NCBI GenBank assembly: GCA_900169235.1
Contig: FWCC01000220.1
Span: 1 to 64,000, forward strand
Origin: Zarea fungicola
Lineage: Eukaryota; Ascomycota; Sordariomycetes; Hypocreales; Cordycipitaceae
DNA: 64,000 bases
Direction of reading: 5' to 3'
The notes beneath the pieces are model-generated. The model was not told where the DNA came from and did no database searches. It was given only the letters and a program-made list of their open reading frames with translations. Every line of letters starts with the position of its first letter. Within the stretch, counting starts at the first letter, position 1. Positions 32,324-44,917 of this stretch are shown in pieces. Made by a program: the position numbers and the translations under genes.

Positions 32324-34664
32324 TTAGGCGCCATTGCGGTGAATTTGGGCGCCTTGGTTCCTAAAGACAATCGTGTCCCTCCTCTGCATGTACATGAGGG
32401 CCCTGTTCATCGCCTGCTCGCTGTAGCCCTTTCCCTCGACCATTTCGCGGCGGAGCGTCGCCAGACTCGTGCTCCAGCCAATAGGCAGGCGGCGCTTGAG
32501 CTCGGCCTCGACACGGTTGACCTCGTCGTTTAGTTCGCGGCTGCCCTGGTTGCTGCCCTGGTTCACGGCGTCCATGGTGGAGGCGAGGAAGAGGCGAATG
32601 GCTTCGTCCACGTGCGCCTCGGTGGCAATGGGCGACAGCGTAAGCTTGGCAAGAGACTCGGTGATGCGGACAATGGCCTCCAGCTGACGGACAGTGATGG
32701 GAATGGACGAGCGCGAGTTGGCCTCAATCTCGGCGGCGTGCACTTGCCGACGGATGGAGACAAAATGTGAAGAAAGCTTCTCGGCGGCTTCGGGGCTCAG
32801 ACGCGGAGCACAGCGGCTGCATATACTTGTTAATACAAAAATGCTATCAAGCCAAGAAAAATTTGAACGCACCTTCTGCAGTAGGATAGATATCTTCTCA
32901 TCTTCTCGACAGGAATCTCTGATTCGACAACGTCCTCAGCTCCACGGTTATCCATGTGAATGCCCATGACGTGCTTGGCAATGTTGATGTCCTTCTCTCT
33001 CGAGTGATCATCCTTGACGATGAAGATCATGTCAAAACGAGAGAGAATGGTTGTTTGAAAGTCAATATTCTCTCCAGGTGTCTTCATGTCGTCGTAACGA
33101 CCAAAGATGGGATTGGCGGCGGCCAAAACAGATGTTCTGGCATTAAGGATGGTGGTGATGCCAGCCTTGGCAATGGAAATTGTCTGCTGCTCCATGGCTT
33201 CGTGGATAGCTACACGATCTTCGTCGCGCATCTTGTCAAACTCGTCGATACAGACAACACCACCGTCGGCAAGCACCATGGCACCACCTTCGAGGTAGAA
33301 TTCTCGCGTCGACTGGTCTCGCTGGACAGACGCTGTGAGACCGGCGGCGGACGAACCCTTGCCGGATGTGTAGATAGATATGGGGGCGGCATTTTGGACA
33401 AACTTGAGGAGCTGAGACTTGGCGGTACCGGGGTCACCGAGAAGAAGGACATTGATGTCGCCTCTGAGTTTGGCTCCGTCGGGCAGCAGCTTCTTGGAAC
33501 CTCCGAGTAGAAGACATAGGATGGCCTTTTTGATATTTTCGTTGCCATAGATGGATGGCGCAATGCATTCAGCCATGACGCTGTATAGGTCGGGTCGGCG
33601 GCTCATTTCCAGAAACTCTTGCTCCTCTTCTTCGCTATAGCTTGTGTATCCCTTCAACTGATCCGCGCTGGTCTGAATTCCGACCGCGCGTAGATATGGC
33701 GTGCGAATGGCGACAGCTCCTCCGGCATTCGAGTTCTTCGAGCCCTTATTCTGGTAGATGGAAAAGATGCCCATGACTGTACATCTGGAGCCTGGGACGA
33801 CTCGGTTTGTGAGGTATCGGTCGGCCGAGATGAGCACGTGGCGAGGGAGTTCACCAACGGGAACCTGATCGGGCGCTTCCTGCAGCTTAATGACCTGCTG
33901 GTCTACAAATACCGACTTTTCATGCATGACAAAGTATGGGTCAAGAGGGCACTTGGGAGTCGGATCATTGGCAACTCTCTTGCGAGCACACTGGCGCGGA
34001 AGGACAACACCGGTGAAGCCGCCGAGAACGGGGACGGACTGCTGGTGCTGACAATTTCGGCACTGCAGGTTGAGCTCTGTGGCCTTGGATGACATGACCG
34101 ATGCGCCAATGACGATACCTGGTACTCGAACCAGCCGAGAAATGGTCATGGAGTCGAGGTTGCGAATAGAGACATCCTCGGCATCGGAGTGGAGAAGGAG
34201 CTGATGGTTGGGAAGCTTGATATCGCGGTCGTGAGGGAAAAGAATTCTATGTGAACACTTTTTCAAAGCATTTTCAAACTAGACAGTGGTATTAGAGAGC
34301 TTTGCGCCAAAGACTTCCCTTCCATGCAGATAACGTACAAGAGGGATGATTTCCGCGGGCTCAGAGGCGAGTTTGTGTGCGAGCTCTTCATTGAAGGTGA
34401 TGAGATCGTTGATGTTGACGTCGCAAAAGTACTTTTGTAACAGGGCATTTTCGCGGAGTTGATCACTTTTAAAAGAAAAAAAGTCAGCATCCGTCTGCTG
34501 GGCAGCTTAGCAGCCAGCTTGACTTACCGGTACACAAAGTTGTTGTCGAGGCGGAAGTCGAGGATAAAAGTCTCTAGCTGGTTTTGAATCTGCTGTCTGC
34601 TGTCAACCGTCTCTGAGACGCTTGGGTCATAGACGTGTGTTGAGTATACAGATGGAGTATCCAT
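32324..34664 (-). CDS. MCM5: DNA replication licensing helicase subunit MCM5 (CDC46)
   Basis: Four exons (34664-34528, 34465-34339, 34278-32873, 32816-32324) give 720 residues. The N-terminal OB/zinc region contains [16 protein letters not shown] with partner cysteines downstream. The AAA+ core has Walker [14 protein letters not shown], Walker [16 protein letters not shown] and the arginine-finger motif [10 protein letters not shown]. The C-terminal winged-helix part follows [23 protein letters not shown]5 is a subunit of the MCM2-7 hexamer loaded at origins in G1 and active in the CMG helicase. [16 protein letters not shown] is the expected start; an in-frame upstream extension lacks conservation. 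Two MCB boxes lie 127 and 140 bp upstream, consistent with G1/S control. It is divergent from VPS54. Confidence 0.96.
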
Positions 34665-35294
34665 GATGGGAGCTCTTGCACGTTTACAGAGATGGAGAGG
34701 CTGCAAATGGCAAAGGTTGAGATTGAGGAGATGAGCGGATGGAGGGGTTGCGAAAAGCCCACTCAATGTCGGTTGGAAGGGGGACAATTTACGCGTGAAG
34801 AAGACGCGTCCAAGCAAAGGGCGACGCGACACGCGACTTTAAGTGGTTGCAGGGCGCTAAGATGTGGCTGTGGCTGTTGACTGTTTCTGCAAAGCCACTG
34901 AGGCTGGCACGCCAACAAGTGTAGTCAGCGGACCTTCTTCGGCTATTGCCACTACATGTCGAGCTCCTCAGCTACTGGTAGTAAGCTGCCAACTGCGTTC
35001 GCTGTGGGAGGCAGCTCCAGCGGTCTCACTGGAGCGGCACTGCAGCCTGCCTGGAGGGCCCCCAGTTAACCTCTTCGTGGCCTGTTAGGCACTTAATTGC
35101 GACAATGACGACAAGTACTACATCGCCTGCTACCTCCAACGTTTGATACAATTTTGCATAGCCTCGAATTCGCCATACTCCATATTCAACACTTATTTCT
35201 TACAGCAATGATACCAACATAGATTATAAATACCAATTCACGGCAGCACAATCGGGCTGCACCACCTCTCCTTGCGCCTCCTCAAGCCGACAAC
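34665..35294. other. Divergent MCM5/VPS54 intergenic region
   Basis: The 630 bp hold the promoters of both genes. The MCM5-proximal half contains the MCB cluster. The VPS54-proximal part is less structured. No gene is supported. Confidence 0.6.
34791..34836 (-). promoter_or_regulatory. MCB (ACGCGT) cluster upstream of MCM5
   Basis: Two perfect ACGCGT palindromes at 34791-34796 and 34804-34809 are followed by two ACGCGA near-matches at 34824-34829 and 34831-34836. ACGCGT is the MluI cell-cycle box bound by MBF (Mbp1/Swi6-type factors) in fungi and is typical of replication genes. The sites lie within 130-175 bp of the MCM5 start. The sites are seen; factor binding is inferred. Confidence 0.7.
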
Positions 35295-38200
35295 ATGTTC
35301 TCCTCGCCAACCGCTGGCAAGTCAGTCGACAGCCTCTCACCGCTGTCACCAAGCGGCCGAGCAGACTATCCAGCTCACAGGTTTGCGCCCAGATGACCCT
35401 GCGATACCCGTCTCTACCGTATCTAATACGTTGTGTTTGCAGGAATCGGCCAGCTTCGCGGCGAGGATCAACCGCGAGCTCCATCCATTCAATTGGCGGC
35501 GTTCTACACACCTCTGTCAATGGTGGCAACGTCTCCGTCTATGAATCTGGACAAAACGGTGAGCTTGGTTTTAGATACAAGGCAAAGAATTGCGCTGACT
35601 GGCCATAGCCATCTCGACATTGCTCCAACCGCCCATTGTCCGAACCGGCCTCCAACCTCACACATCAGCGCCCACATCGAGCGCCCACAAGCCACCGACA
35701 GCAAGAGATATCCCTCCTGTAACACTGACCAACATTCCCCATGTTGAGGCTGAGGAATTCACGCCGTATCTCTCACAAGTCGGCGCCCTGTATGAGCAGC
35801 TGCGACGTATGCAGGACGCCGACGACGATTCAGCCCCGTCTAGCCGTGCATTGAAGCCCGAAGAGCCAAGTGAATCGGCTGATGGATACTTGCGGCCGTC
35901 AAAGTCACGGCCTCCAAGACGTGGCTCTACGTCGTCCATCTCATCCATGACCTCGATGGATGCGCCGAGCCCGTCACGCAAATCAAGTATAAGCTTCACC
36001 CGAAAAGCAGCGCAGGGCCCGCCCCCGCTGTCGACCATTCCGACTGTCTACTTTGACGACGACTTTCACCTCGAGAACCCCAGAACGTTTCACATTGTCA
36101 GCGAGCGATCCGAGGTTATTAAGCCAACCGATAGCAAATCCAAAGGCGACAGCAACGCCCCCCGCAAGGCCTTGGCCACCAATGCTATCCTGCAAGAAAA
36201 GCTTTCATGGTACATGGACACTATTGAGGTGCATCTTGTCAACTCCATCTCGACAGCCTCATCGACTTTTTTTACAGCACTCGGATCCTTAAAAGAGCTT
36301 CATTCTGAAGCGGCCGAATCGGTGGACCGGATAAAAGTTTTGCGACAAGAATTAGAGGCGCTCGACGAGGAAGTTGCCGCCAGTGGCTTAGAGACGGTTC
36401 AGAAGCGAAGACGACAAGATAATCTACAGCAGCTCAGTGATGCCGTGGAGCAGCTGCGCCAAGTCGCCGATGGCCTAGCTGCATGCGAAACTTTGGTCGA
36501 CGAAGGAGAGGTTGACAAGGCACTAAACAGCATAGATTCACTCGAGAAGCTCATTTCGGGAGAACAGTATGCGTTGGACAAGGACGGACCAAGGTTGCGT
36601 GATTTGAGAGGCGCAGCTGCGCTTCAAAGTATTGACGGAGATCTCAATACATTACGATTCAGAGTTGGCAAAGCCTACGAAGCCCAGTTTATCAGTATTC
36701 TCTTTGCAGATCTACGACGGCACGTGGAAACGGTTCCGACGGCTGATGTTCTACTGCGATGGGACAATGCAGCTTCGCGATCGAGAGGCGGCCATGCTCG
36801 CTCCCCTTCAATTTTCCCTTCGTACCTTGCAGCCACCGAGAATCTGAAGGCTCAACTGCACCCTGTCATGGCTGGCCTATCTCGTGCGAAGCATATTAGC
36901 ACGGCGGCCATGGCTTACAAAGAAGCAGCATTGAAGGAGATTCGTAACCTGATCCGACGGCCCCTGCCGAGTTCAAGCGAGGACGACAACATGTCCCTCA
37001 TGTCAATATCTACGGCTGGCGGTGGAAGGCACTTGTCGAGCCAAGAAAAGTCGACGAACTTGGCCCGGAACCTGCGCGCCTTGGAGCCTGAAGATGCCGA
37101 AGATTTGCTCAAAAAAATATACATTGGCGTCACTGAGACGCTGAGGCGAATATCGACACAAGTCAAGGTGCTGCTAGACATTGCATCATCGCTTGCAGAC
37201 GTCCCGGATGGAGATGGACTCAAGTCACCTCCGATCCGATCGCCTCTCAGCAGCCCGCGACCGGACCGTTTTGGGGCATTCCCCGGACTTGAACTTCAGG
37301 AGGAGCTGCACAAGGCTCTGGACGTGACGAATCTTTCAGCACAGGGTGTCGACATTGCCAATGATAAGATTGTCAAGATCCTTAAAGTGCGTGCTGAGCA
37401 AGCAACGCATCTTCCGCTGGACATGTTTCTTCGTTATTTCACGCTCAACCTGTACTTTGCCAATGAGTGCGAGGCCATTTCCGGCCGAAGCGGCACCGCG
37501 CTGAAGAATGTGGTCAACAGCCACATTAAAGAATTCGTGCAGAGAAATCGGGATGCTGAGATGCAGACGCTGGCGCAGGGCATGGAAGCGGATCAATGGA
37601 ACGCAAAGGACTTTACGGAAAAGCTCACCAGGAAGCTCGCAGAGATTCTGGATTGCAGCACCCACGACGCAGAATCGTGGGGCAATGGCACCAAACTCTG
37701 GATACCAGCCATGGAGCTTCTGCAACTACGACTGGAAGAAGAATCAGCCGAAAGGGAAAAGGAAAAGAACAGTAGCAATGGCGTCGAAAAAGAAAAGGCA
37801 CGCTCGGCTGTCATTGACTCGGAAAAGTTCATCCTTCCCAACTCGGCCATTCTATGCATGCAAGGCATGGAGAACTTCTTGCGTCTCATTACGGGCATTC
37901 CGTCCATGACCACGGATGTGGCATCGTCGCTGGTCGCCTACCTGCAACTGTTCAATTCGCGCTGTACGCAGCTCATTCTGGGCGCGGGCGCGACAAAGTC
38001 AGCAGGCCTGAAGAACATTACGACGAAGCATCTGGCCCTGGCCTCGCAGGCGCTGTCCTTTATTGCCACGCTGATGCCCCATCTTCGGGAGTTTGTGCGA
38101 CGGCATGCCGGGTCCGGGGCTGGTGTGTCTGGTCTCATGGGCGAGTTTGACAAGGTTAGACGCTTGCTGCAAGAGCACCAAGCCAACATCCACCAGAAGC

Positions 38201-38853
38201 TGGTCGAGATTATGAGCGGCCGCGCGGCTCTGCACTCGAAGACCATGAAGGCCATCCAGTGGGACAAGGTCGGGGACGACGCAGGCCCGCACCTGTACAT
38301 GGAGACGCTGGCCAGGGAGACTACGACGCTGCATAGGGTGCTGACGAAGCATCTGCCAGAAAACGCCATCCAGACTATCATGGTACCAGTGTTTGGCAGC
38401 TACAAGGAGCAACTAGGGGCTGCTTTTAAGGAAGCCAGCCCGAAGAAGGAGTCTGGGAAGCAAAGGTACGTTTTTCAAAACACTATTGGCTTTACTTTTT
38501 GCTTAGAAAGATGTTGACATGATGACAGTATGCTTCGAGATATCGAGTTGTTTACAAGCAAACTCGGCAAGGTGGATGGATTCGGCGACGCTGGTGAGCA
38601 TCTCACCAAGATTGTCCAGAGCAAAGAGGTGGCAACGGAGGCCGTGGTAGTAGTACCAGCTCCGGCTGAGTCGGACAAGGAGGAGCAGACAGATGACAAG
38701 GAGGAGAGTGAGAGTGGTGAGCAGGAAAAGAAGGAAGTAGTAAGCGAGGAAGAAAAGGCGGATTCAAAAGATGACGACGAAGCACCTGAACCACCGGAAA
38801 AGGACTATGTTGTCAAGGATGGCAAGAAGAGCGTCGAGAAGGAGGACAAGTAA
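35295..38853 (+). CDS. VPS54: GARP complex subunit VPS54
   Basis: Four exons (35295-35380, 35443-35558, 35609-38465, 38529-38853) give 1127 residues. The Ser-rich N-terminus is likely disordered. VTLTNIPHVEAEEFTPYL and IPTVYFDDDFHLENPRTFHI match the fungal VPS54 N-terminus. LQEKLSWYMDTIEVHLVNSI begins the coiled-coil bundle common to VPS54. The C-terminal part (about 800-1030) has FLRLITGIPSMTTDVASSLV and KNITTKHLALASQALSFIAT, the VPS54 C-terminal domain. A Glu/Lys-rich tail follows the last intron. VPS54 with VPS51-53 forms the GARP tether that receives endosome-derived vesicles at the trans-Golgi network. The acidic tail of about 80 residues looks poorly conserved. Confidence 0.9.
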
Positions 38854-39204
38854 GGCTACGCTGGTAAAATATTTTGTTTATGTAACAGGGTTAGCTTTTG
38901 TACATGTTCGTGTTCATGTTGTAACATATGTAAAAAGGACTACTAGTAGACTGGCAGGGCAAATGGCGCACAAAGAATCACACCCACATGAGCGACGAGG
39001 ACCACTGTACATGAGCCATATGCAAGAGTAAGTGCGACATGAAACGAACAACTGCTTTGTGACCAACTCTACTACGATACAAAAGCCTATTCAGCTCTCT
39101 GCAGTTTTCAAAATCCCAACGCTGCCTGATCGGCTGGTAGGGGCGCAGTCTGGCAACTGGCATTTGACACAACAGGGGACTCAGCTTGCGCGGATTAGCT
39201 ACTA
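38854..39204. other. Convergent 3' region
   Basis: The 351 bp lie between the VPS54 stop and the stop of the next minus-strand gene. Nothing recognised beyond likely 3' UTRs. Confidence 0.6.
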
Positions 39205-40194
39205 TTATTCATCGTCATAGGTATATGGCGCAGTGCACAGCTGTATCCCTTTAGAATGTCCTTCCTCTTCATCGCCCCTCCACTTTTCAGTACCCCAAAG
39301 GTCAGAAGAAAAGACATCTGGCGGTCGTGGTGCCCAATAGTTTTGCTCATAGCCCCCCTGAGACAAACAATCATACTCTTCAACCAAGAGGTGTATTGGC
39401 AGATACCACCAGCCTACATATCCGCTTGGGTTGCCCTCAATAATTTCATACCTCTGATCCACAACAAAAGAAGCCCCGCCTTCTAGATAGAACGGATGCC
39501 ATTCCGGCAGCCAGTTGTTCTCTACGATACCAATAAACGGCTCATCACTGTCGAGTGAGTCCAGCGAGCGTCTATCAACCATAAGGCAGTGGTTAAACCG
39601 TGCGCCGGCGTATGACTCGTGGCCAGGCGTAATGCCGTAGATGCATGGCAGCTCGGGGTCCCCTGGCAGTGGTACACGGCGCGGTATGCCCCTTTTCATC
39701 GCCCACTCTTCGAATTGGAGACGGACACCTGCCGAGGATAGAGCGTCGAGATGCTCGCCTTCGAAGACGGGAAAATCCATAAACTTCTCAAGCTCAGCGG
39801 TGTCGCTACTTGATGTAATTAGGTCTCGAATTTTGTGAAATAGCACCCGAGTGAAGCGTGCAAACTGCCTGTCGATGGCGTGGTTACCATAGGCTGTCCG
39901 ATAGATGGGCCACCCCCATCTCGGCTGCGGACTGCCATCTACCGGCGACTGGCCTTCGAGTGGCGAATTAAAATGAAGAGAGGTTTCGAGATATGGAAAC
40001 CTGACGCCGTCATCTAGTGCTTGCAGCTGTATTAAACGAAATAATGTATAAAACGTCATTTGCTTTGTAGAGTACTGGGAAACTGGGGCGGCGCCAGTCT
40101 GAATTGCACGCCAAGAGCGGTCATGGTGAATGTGAGACAGCGGTCGCCGTGTTGTCAATCGTATTAAAGAGCTGACCCTAAGCAAGCGGTTCAT
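39205..40194 (-). CDS. Uncharacterised protein, possible mitochondrial presequence
   Basis: Single open frame of 329 residues from the ATG at 40194. The first 25 residues (MNRLLRVSSLIRLTTRRPLS) are basic, free of acids and amphipathic, which suggests a mitochondrial targeting sequence. The rest is rich in Trp, Tyr and Pro, with blocks such as GWPIYRTAYGNHAIDRQFAR, FEEWAMKRGIPRRVPLPGDP and EPFIGIVENNWLPEWHPFYL. The C-terminus is acidic. I recognise no domain. The composition and continuity argue for a real gene. The frame also extends upstream without a stop, but the presequence-like start is preferred. Confidence 0.65.
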   Translation of the reverse strand: MNRLLRVSSLIRLTTRRPLSHIHHDRSWRAIQTGAAPVSQYSTKQMTFYTLFRLIQLQALDDGVRFPYLETSLHFNSPLEGQSPVDGSPQPRWGWPIYRTAYGNHAIDRQFARFTRVLFHKIRDLITSSSDTAELEKFMDFPVFEGEHLDALSSAGVRLQFEEWAMKRGIPRRVPLPGDPELPCIYGITPGHESYAGARFNHCLMVDRRSLDSLDSDEPFIGIVENNWLPEWHPFYLEGGASFVVDQRYEIIEGNPSGYVGWWYLPIHLLVEEYDCLSQGGYEQNYWAPRPPDVFSSDLWGTEKWRGDEEEGHSKGIQLCTAPYTYDDE

Positions 40195-43100
40195 GATGAT
40201 GCTGGGCCACTTTCCTGTTCGATGTCGATTTGCGAGGCAATTGGGATGCAGTGTGGAAGATGGCAATGCGGCGCATGTTGAATGAGCGAACCAGGGTCCG
40301 TACAAGAATGTGGCCTCACGAGAACAGCCATCTTACGCCAGAAAGTCAATTTTCGCAAAGTCATCAAATTCAGTCCATAATACACCGCCATATTTATTTT
40401 TTGTCCGGCTCTGTTAGGTTTGGTTTACAATTTTCGTCTCCTCGTCTTGATGGTGGTGCGTGTGGACGTGCAAGTAAAAAGCCTATTCGGCTCTCCTGTA
40501 AATCATGTGCAGCCTGGAGATGGTATCCAGCTTTGGCATGACTTGAAGTTTCGTTTTTTTGTTGGAAAATGCAAGGACAGGGCACATCTAGTTACCATGA
40601 TCGAGTCAAGCCGTAACGAGGTTATGTAGTAAGTAAGCGAGGAGGAAAGCTGGGGAAATGGTCCCTTGAGTGACCAGCTGCGTTCAGATATTCTGCCACT
40701 CAGACGCAGACCAGACCCTCCGAAGGACTTTCCATATAACAAATAGCATTAGTAAAGAATGACAAATCGCTATACAACATAAGAGGCTCAGCCATTACTT
40801 GATATGCACAGTGAACTTCCAGTTGTAAGCATCGGATTGAAAGAGCCCTGTGATGGTACTCGCAATCCCCAAAGATGACCGCCTGGGCGCTCAGCACCTG
40901 CTCCCTTGGGCACAAAGTGGTGCTGTCCTTTCCACGCGAGGATCGCAAGCGCAGAATTTGTATAGAAAAGCACGAGGTCCTGTCACAGTGTAGGTTGCAT
41001 GAACGCTGGTGCTTGGCGATGGACCTCTATTCCAAGGAGCCAAAAGCAGGAGGAGCTCGATCGACCAAAGGCATCATTCCCAATATGTATGGGCGGCTAG
41101 CGACCAGTAGTTTCGAACCGGATGGTATGGTGGCCAGCCCTGGGGGCCTTTTCGATGATTCCGTGGGTCGGATCAACGCTCCGAGCCCCTTTCCCAGAAT
41201 CACAAGCGCATTCTTCTCTCTGGCAAGCGCCCACCATGGAGCGTAGTGGCCGTCCCGAGGGACTTCCTTTTGGCAAAAGTGAGCTTTTCGACCCGAGAAA
41301 TCAGTATACCCCCAGCCTCGGAGTCCATGCTATATGGTATGAGCCCTGTAGGTGTTGTTTACTTTGCGCCAAAATGCCATCTCGGACTGACTGAAGATCT
41401 TTCAACATATTTTCAACTACATACCCAAACGTCTTATTCTTGGCCCCTTCCACCCATAGCTCTAGGCTGCAGTTCTCTGGTCGTTTGCAGACCCGAAGCT
41501 CTTTCAAGCCTCTTGCCCTCCCTCTAGCAAAAATCAGATCGGCTCGTGTAGTTGCAAAATGAACTTGATTTTGCACATCGTTGCAAGAAAATAAACGTAA
41601 TAGATCAAACAAGAAGCATATCTGGTTAGTTAATATTTCTGTTTCTTTTAAAAAATGCGCATGGCTTGGTTCCCCGTCCACTTCGCACTGGAGAGGGAGG
41701 CATCGGCAATTGACGATACAGTGCAATACAGTGCGGCGCATACAGTACCACAAACACGGGTCAATATGCTCTCTCCGTATTCACCATCGTATGACAAAAT
41801 GGCACTAAGAATACTTGAAAATAAATATATTAAAGTATTACACAACCTCAAAAAATACCAGCTCACTGCATCAAAACCTGCCGTCGAATTGGCGGAGCTG
41901 CACGTCTGCCGATCAACGCATTCTAGACCGCGAAATAGTCTCCGAGGGTGGATTCACTATGACACTTGCAACGCACACCGGCCAGTATTATTAGAAAGAT
42001 ACCTGCGAGTACATACATTGCCTGTAAAAGTCCTTCAAGTACTCTCCTTTTCTCAATCTCATAAATTCAAGGTCCTCTGTTCCAGGCTTTTTTGTGCTGA
42101 CATGATGCCCAAACTGCCCAGTTGCTTGAACAAATTCCTTTTTCCCCTAGTGGCCGGGAAACGCATCTTACGTTGGACGATCCAAGCGCTGTTTTATCTA
42201 CGAATAATCCTAGTCCGGCATACTTGTTCCGCCGCCTAAAAGTGCCCTGGTACCTTGTCTCGGGGCCACCCGGTGTCGATTTCGCAAGGATTGCTGCCTT
42301 TTTTTGTCCGTAATCCTGGTACGTCGGAAGGGATCAGCAGTACCGGTACAAGTACCGTAAAAAAATGCAACACGTAACCAACTCCAGCCACCCAAAAACA
42401 GGGATCCAGGTACCCGGCTCGACTTTTCTATTTTCGTGGTGTGAGAAACCTCAATTCTTGATTGCAGCGACACAGGACATCCGATACCAAAGTCCACAGT
42501 GCAATCATCAGGTACGACACTGTTTCGCACTGTAGGTGTGGATCCTGCCACATCAGGAGCCGTTTTTCAACACTTGGCTTGCAATTGGAGTCGAATGCCC
42601 ATTGTGCCTGTAAGTCTATGGAGCGGGCACTGCTTGCTTCCTCGCTTCCAGCCTCCCTCTCGTCAGGTACCCGACTTGCCGAACCGGACTGGTCGGCTTG
42701 CGACGCTGTCCAATCCGCGGCCAGATGTGGCAGACCGTCGGTCTGCACACTAGCATCCCCTCCCTCTCTGTAACACAGGCAAAGCGGACAGGAGGGGAGA
42801 GCCTGCTTCTGGTGAGGGGTCAATTCGTACCTGCATACGGAGTTTCTCTGTCCATGCTGGCTCGATACGATGATACCTGCAGTAATACTCAATACCATGT
42901 ACAAAGAAAGTACCGGGCCAGGCAACTAGTTAACATAAGCAACTAACAGATGGCCCAGCCAATGACACCTGCAAGCTGCTAGTCCATTACCTCGTACGAC
43001 TATGAGGGGGGATTAAATCAAATGAATAAATAAAAATACAAGGAGCGCGTCGTCGGCACCGTCGGTCCAATACCCAATGCCCCTCTGAGTTACCGAATAC

Positions 43101-44419
43101 TTAATCACAGTCAATAATACTCCGTAGTGGTGTGAGGCAGTTTTTTGGTATCTCGGTTGGTACCAGCAGAAAGTGGTTCCGCGGACACTCATCCTACTGG
43201 TCAAAGAAACCACTACATTGGGCGCAAAAAAAAAAAATGAAGAAAAAAGAAGAAAAAACCCTCAGCGCTAACAAGGACCTTTGCCGTTTGTTTCCAGTAT
43301 GGAAACTTCCCTCCCCTTCCTTTTTTGACTCGCGCCCTGAGAAGTGAAAAGAAAAGCCTGCTCGGCCAGTGAGAAGCCTCAGCGCCGCCCTGTCCATCCC
43401 ACACACACACAAATCAGTGGGCAACTACAGTGGGCACCGCGCACAAACACGTCCTAAAATTTAGCGCCCAGGTCAACTGAAACAAACAAAGGAGGCAGCT
43501 GGTTTAGTAATGGTCAAAAGTAGTGACCAGTGGTGGCTACTTTGTCAACCCATACAAAATTGCCCTAATCAAGAGGTACCATTTTCACTTTTTTTCCCTC
43601 CCCTTGGCGCACACATTCGGCAGTCGGTCGACCTTCTGAATTTGGGCATCGTCAGGCACCTTGTTTCAAGTACCTGTGGCCCCGGCAAAAGGCAGCCGGG
43701 ACAACCCATTGAAACGAAACGAACGCGCAATCCTGCCCGCTCGCCCCCTGTAAACACGCACGCACAGCTTCTAGAGAGCCCCCTGTCCTTCCCCTGTAAC
43801 AGAGCAAGACAGCGGCCCAACTACACCTGTTCAGCTGCAGCCAAAGGCAAAGCAACCAGGGCTTTTCTACAATTGTGACAAGTCAAGCAAGAAAAGCAAA
43901 AGAAAAAGAAGGAAATACTGTAGAAGGGAAAAAAAAAAAAAAAGGTCAAGACATTCACAGTGCACTCTGGATGAAATATTGTAGCTAGGATAAAATTCCA
44001 TTCTGATTCCTAGATCAAATGGCTCGTTGGCCGGTATCAAAATATGTAACTTTGAATGTTATGTGGTTGTTGCTCCCAAAAGGGTAAAGCAACGTCTATA
44101 AACAAAATTCCCAAAACAAATGCCTCTCGCTCTGTTTTGCAAAAGAGGTCATTTCTATTTTCCAGTCGATAAATTCGTAAAAAAGTTCCATCATGATCCT
44201 TCCTCGGGGGGTATCTCTTTCTTGCCTTCATAGAAAGCGTTTCTAAATTTCATAAAGCCATAAAAATCCATTTTACGCTTCTTTATTTTTGGCGCTCTGC
44301 GCGGCACAGGACAAGAGACTCGCATCAGTCGACTAGCCGACTTTCATATCCAGTATGCAGCGTCTCTTTCCTGTTGCTGACCCGGATTCACCCAAGTAGC
44401 ATTCCAATTGGGAATGCAC
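40195..44419. other. 4.2-kb gene-poor region
   Basis: No gene supported. Open frames up to 194 codons (41655-42239) lack domain signals and splice continuity. GTAC motifs recur around 42245-42420. Purine-rich tracts lie at 43225-43260 and an A15 run near 43929-43943. The rightmost part is the 3' flank of the secreted-protein gene. I see no terminal repeats or transposase relics. Confidence 0.55.
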
Positions 44420-44917
44420 TTAGAGGGTAAAGGTCAAACCAGTAGAACCAGTGCCGAGAGTAGTCATGATATCAACAGAGTGGGTGGCCTTGGTCTGGAT
44501 GTCGTCAGGGAGATAGTAGGCGTTGTTGCAGTTGAAGTTTTCGCATCCGGACATGGGGCCAGCCTCGCCGATGGGCCACATCTGCTTGACGTTGTTGATA
44601 TCAGTGGGGTCGACAATGGCAGAGACATCGAAGAAGGTCATGCCGCCGTAGCCACCAAAGGCGAGCTCACCGAGCATGCCTGGCTTGTTCTGCTGGCCCT
44701 GCTGAACGGCGTAGAAGTTTCCGTGGTAGGTATCGGGGAGGGTAACAGTCGTGTTCTCCTTGTTGCTGACAGTAACAGGAGCAATCTCAGGTGAGCCTGG
44801 GCTTGGGGTGAAGTAGACGGTGCGCTCAATGTTGTCCAGGGTCCAGAAGCTGACGCTGCCGGCGTTGACAGCAGCAGCAGAGGCAGCGAGGCCGAAGATG
44901 GTCTTGGAGAAATGCAT
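44420..44917 (-). CDS. Small secreted protein, possibly thaumatin/BYS1-like
   Basis: Single exon, 165 residues. Residues 1-19 (MHFSKTIFGLAASAAAVNA) form a clear signal peptide with an Ala-x-Ala cleavage site. The mature part is acidic to neutral, Gly/Thr-rich and beta-strand-like: GSVSFWTLDNIERTVYFTPS, ELAFGGYGGMTFFDVSAIVD and SGCENFNCNNAYYLPDD, with only two cysteines, both in the last motif. Overall it recalls small secreted fungal proteins with a thaumatin-like or BYS1-type fold; I cannot assign an activity. A TATAAAA on the coding strand at 45176-45182 lies about 260 bp upstream of the start. It stands alone between two long non-coding stretches, which is common for secreted accessory genes. 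Confidence 0.8.
   Translation of the reverse strand: MHFSKTIFGLAASAAAVNAGSVSFWTLDNIERTVYFTPSPGSPEIAPVTVSNKENTTVTLPDTYHGNFYAVQQGQQNKPGMLGELAFGGYGGMTFFDVSAIVDPTDINNVKQMWPIGEAGPMSGCENFNCNNAYYLPDDIQTKATHSVDIMTTLGTGSTGLTFTL

Noticed and set aside
34665..34832. Upstream in-frame extension of MCM5.
   Set aside because: It has no conservation and runs through the MCB promoter boxes; MCM5 proteins start near MDTPS.
41105..41130. TTTCGAACC, a T-arm-like string that could hint at a tRNA.
   Set aside because: The flanking bases cannot form a five-pair T stem, and no D arm, anticodon arm or acceptor stem fits on either strand.
41655..42239. 194-codon open frame in the 40-44 kb gap.
   Set aside because: Mixed composition, no domain and no start context; overlaps other equally long frames on the opposite strand.
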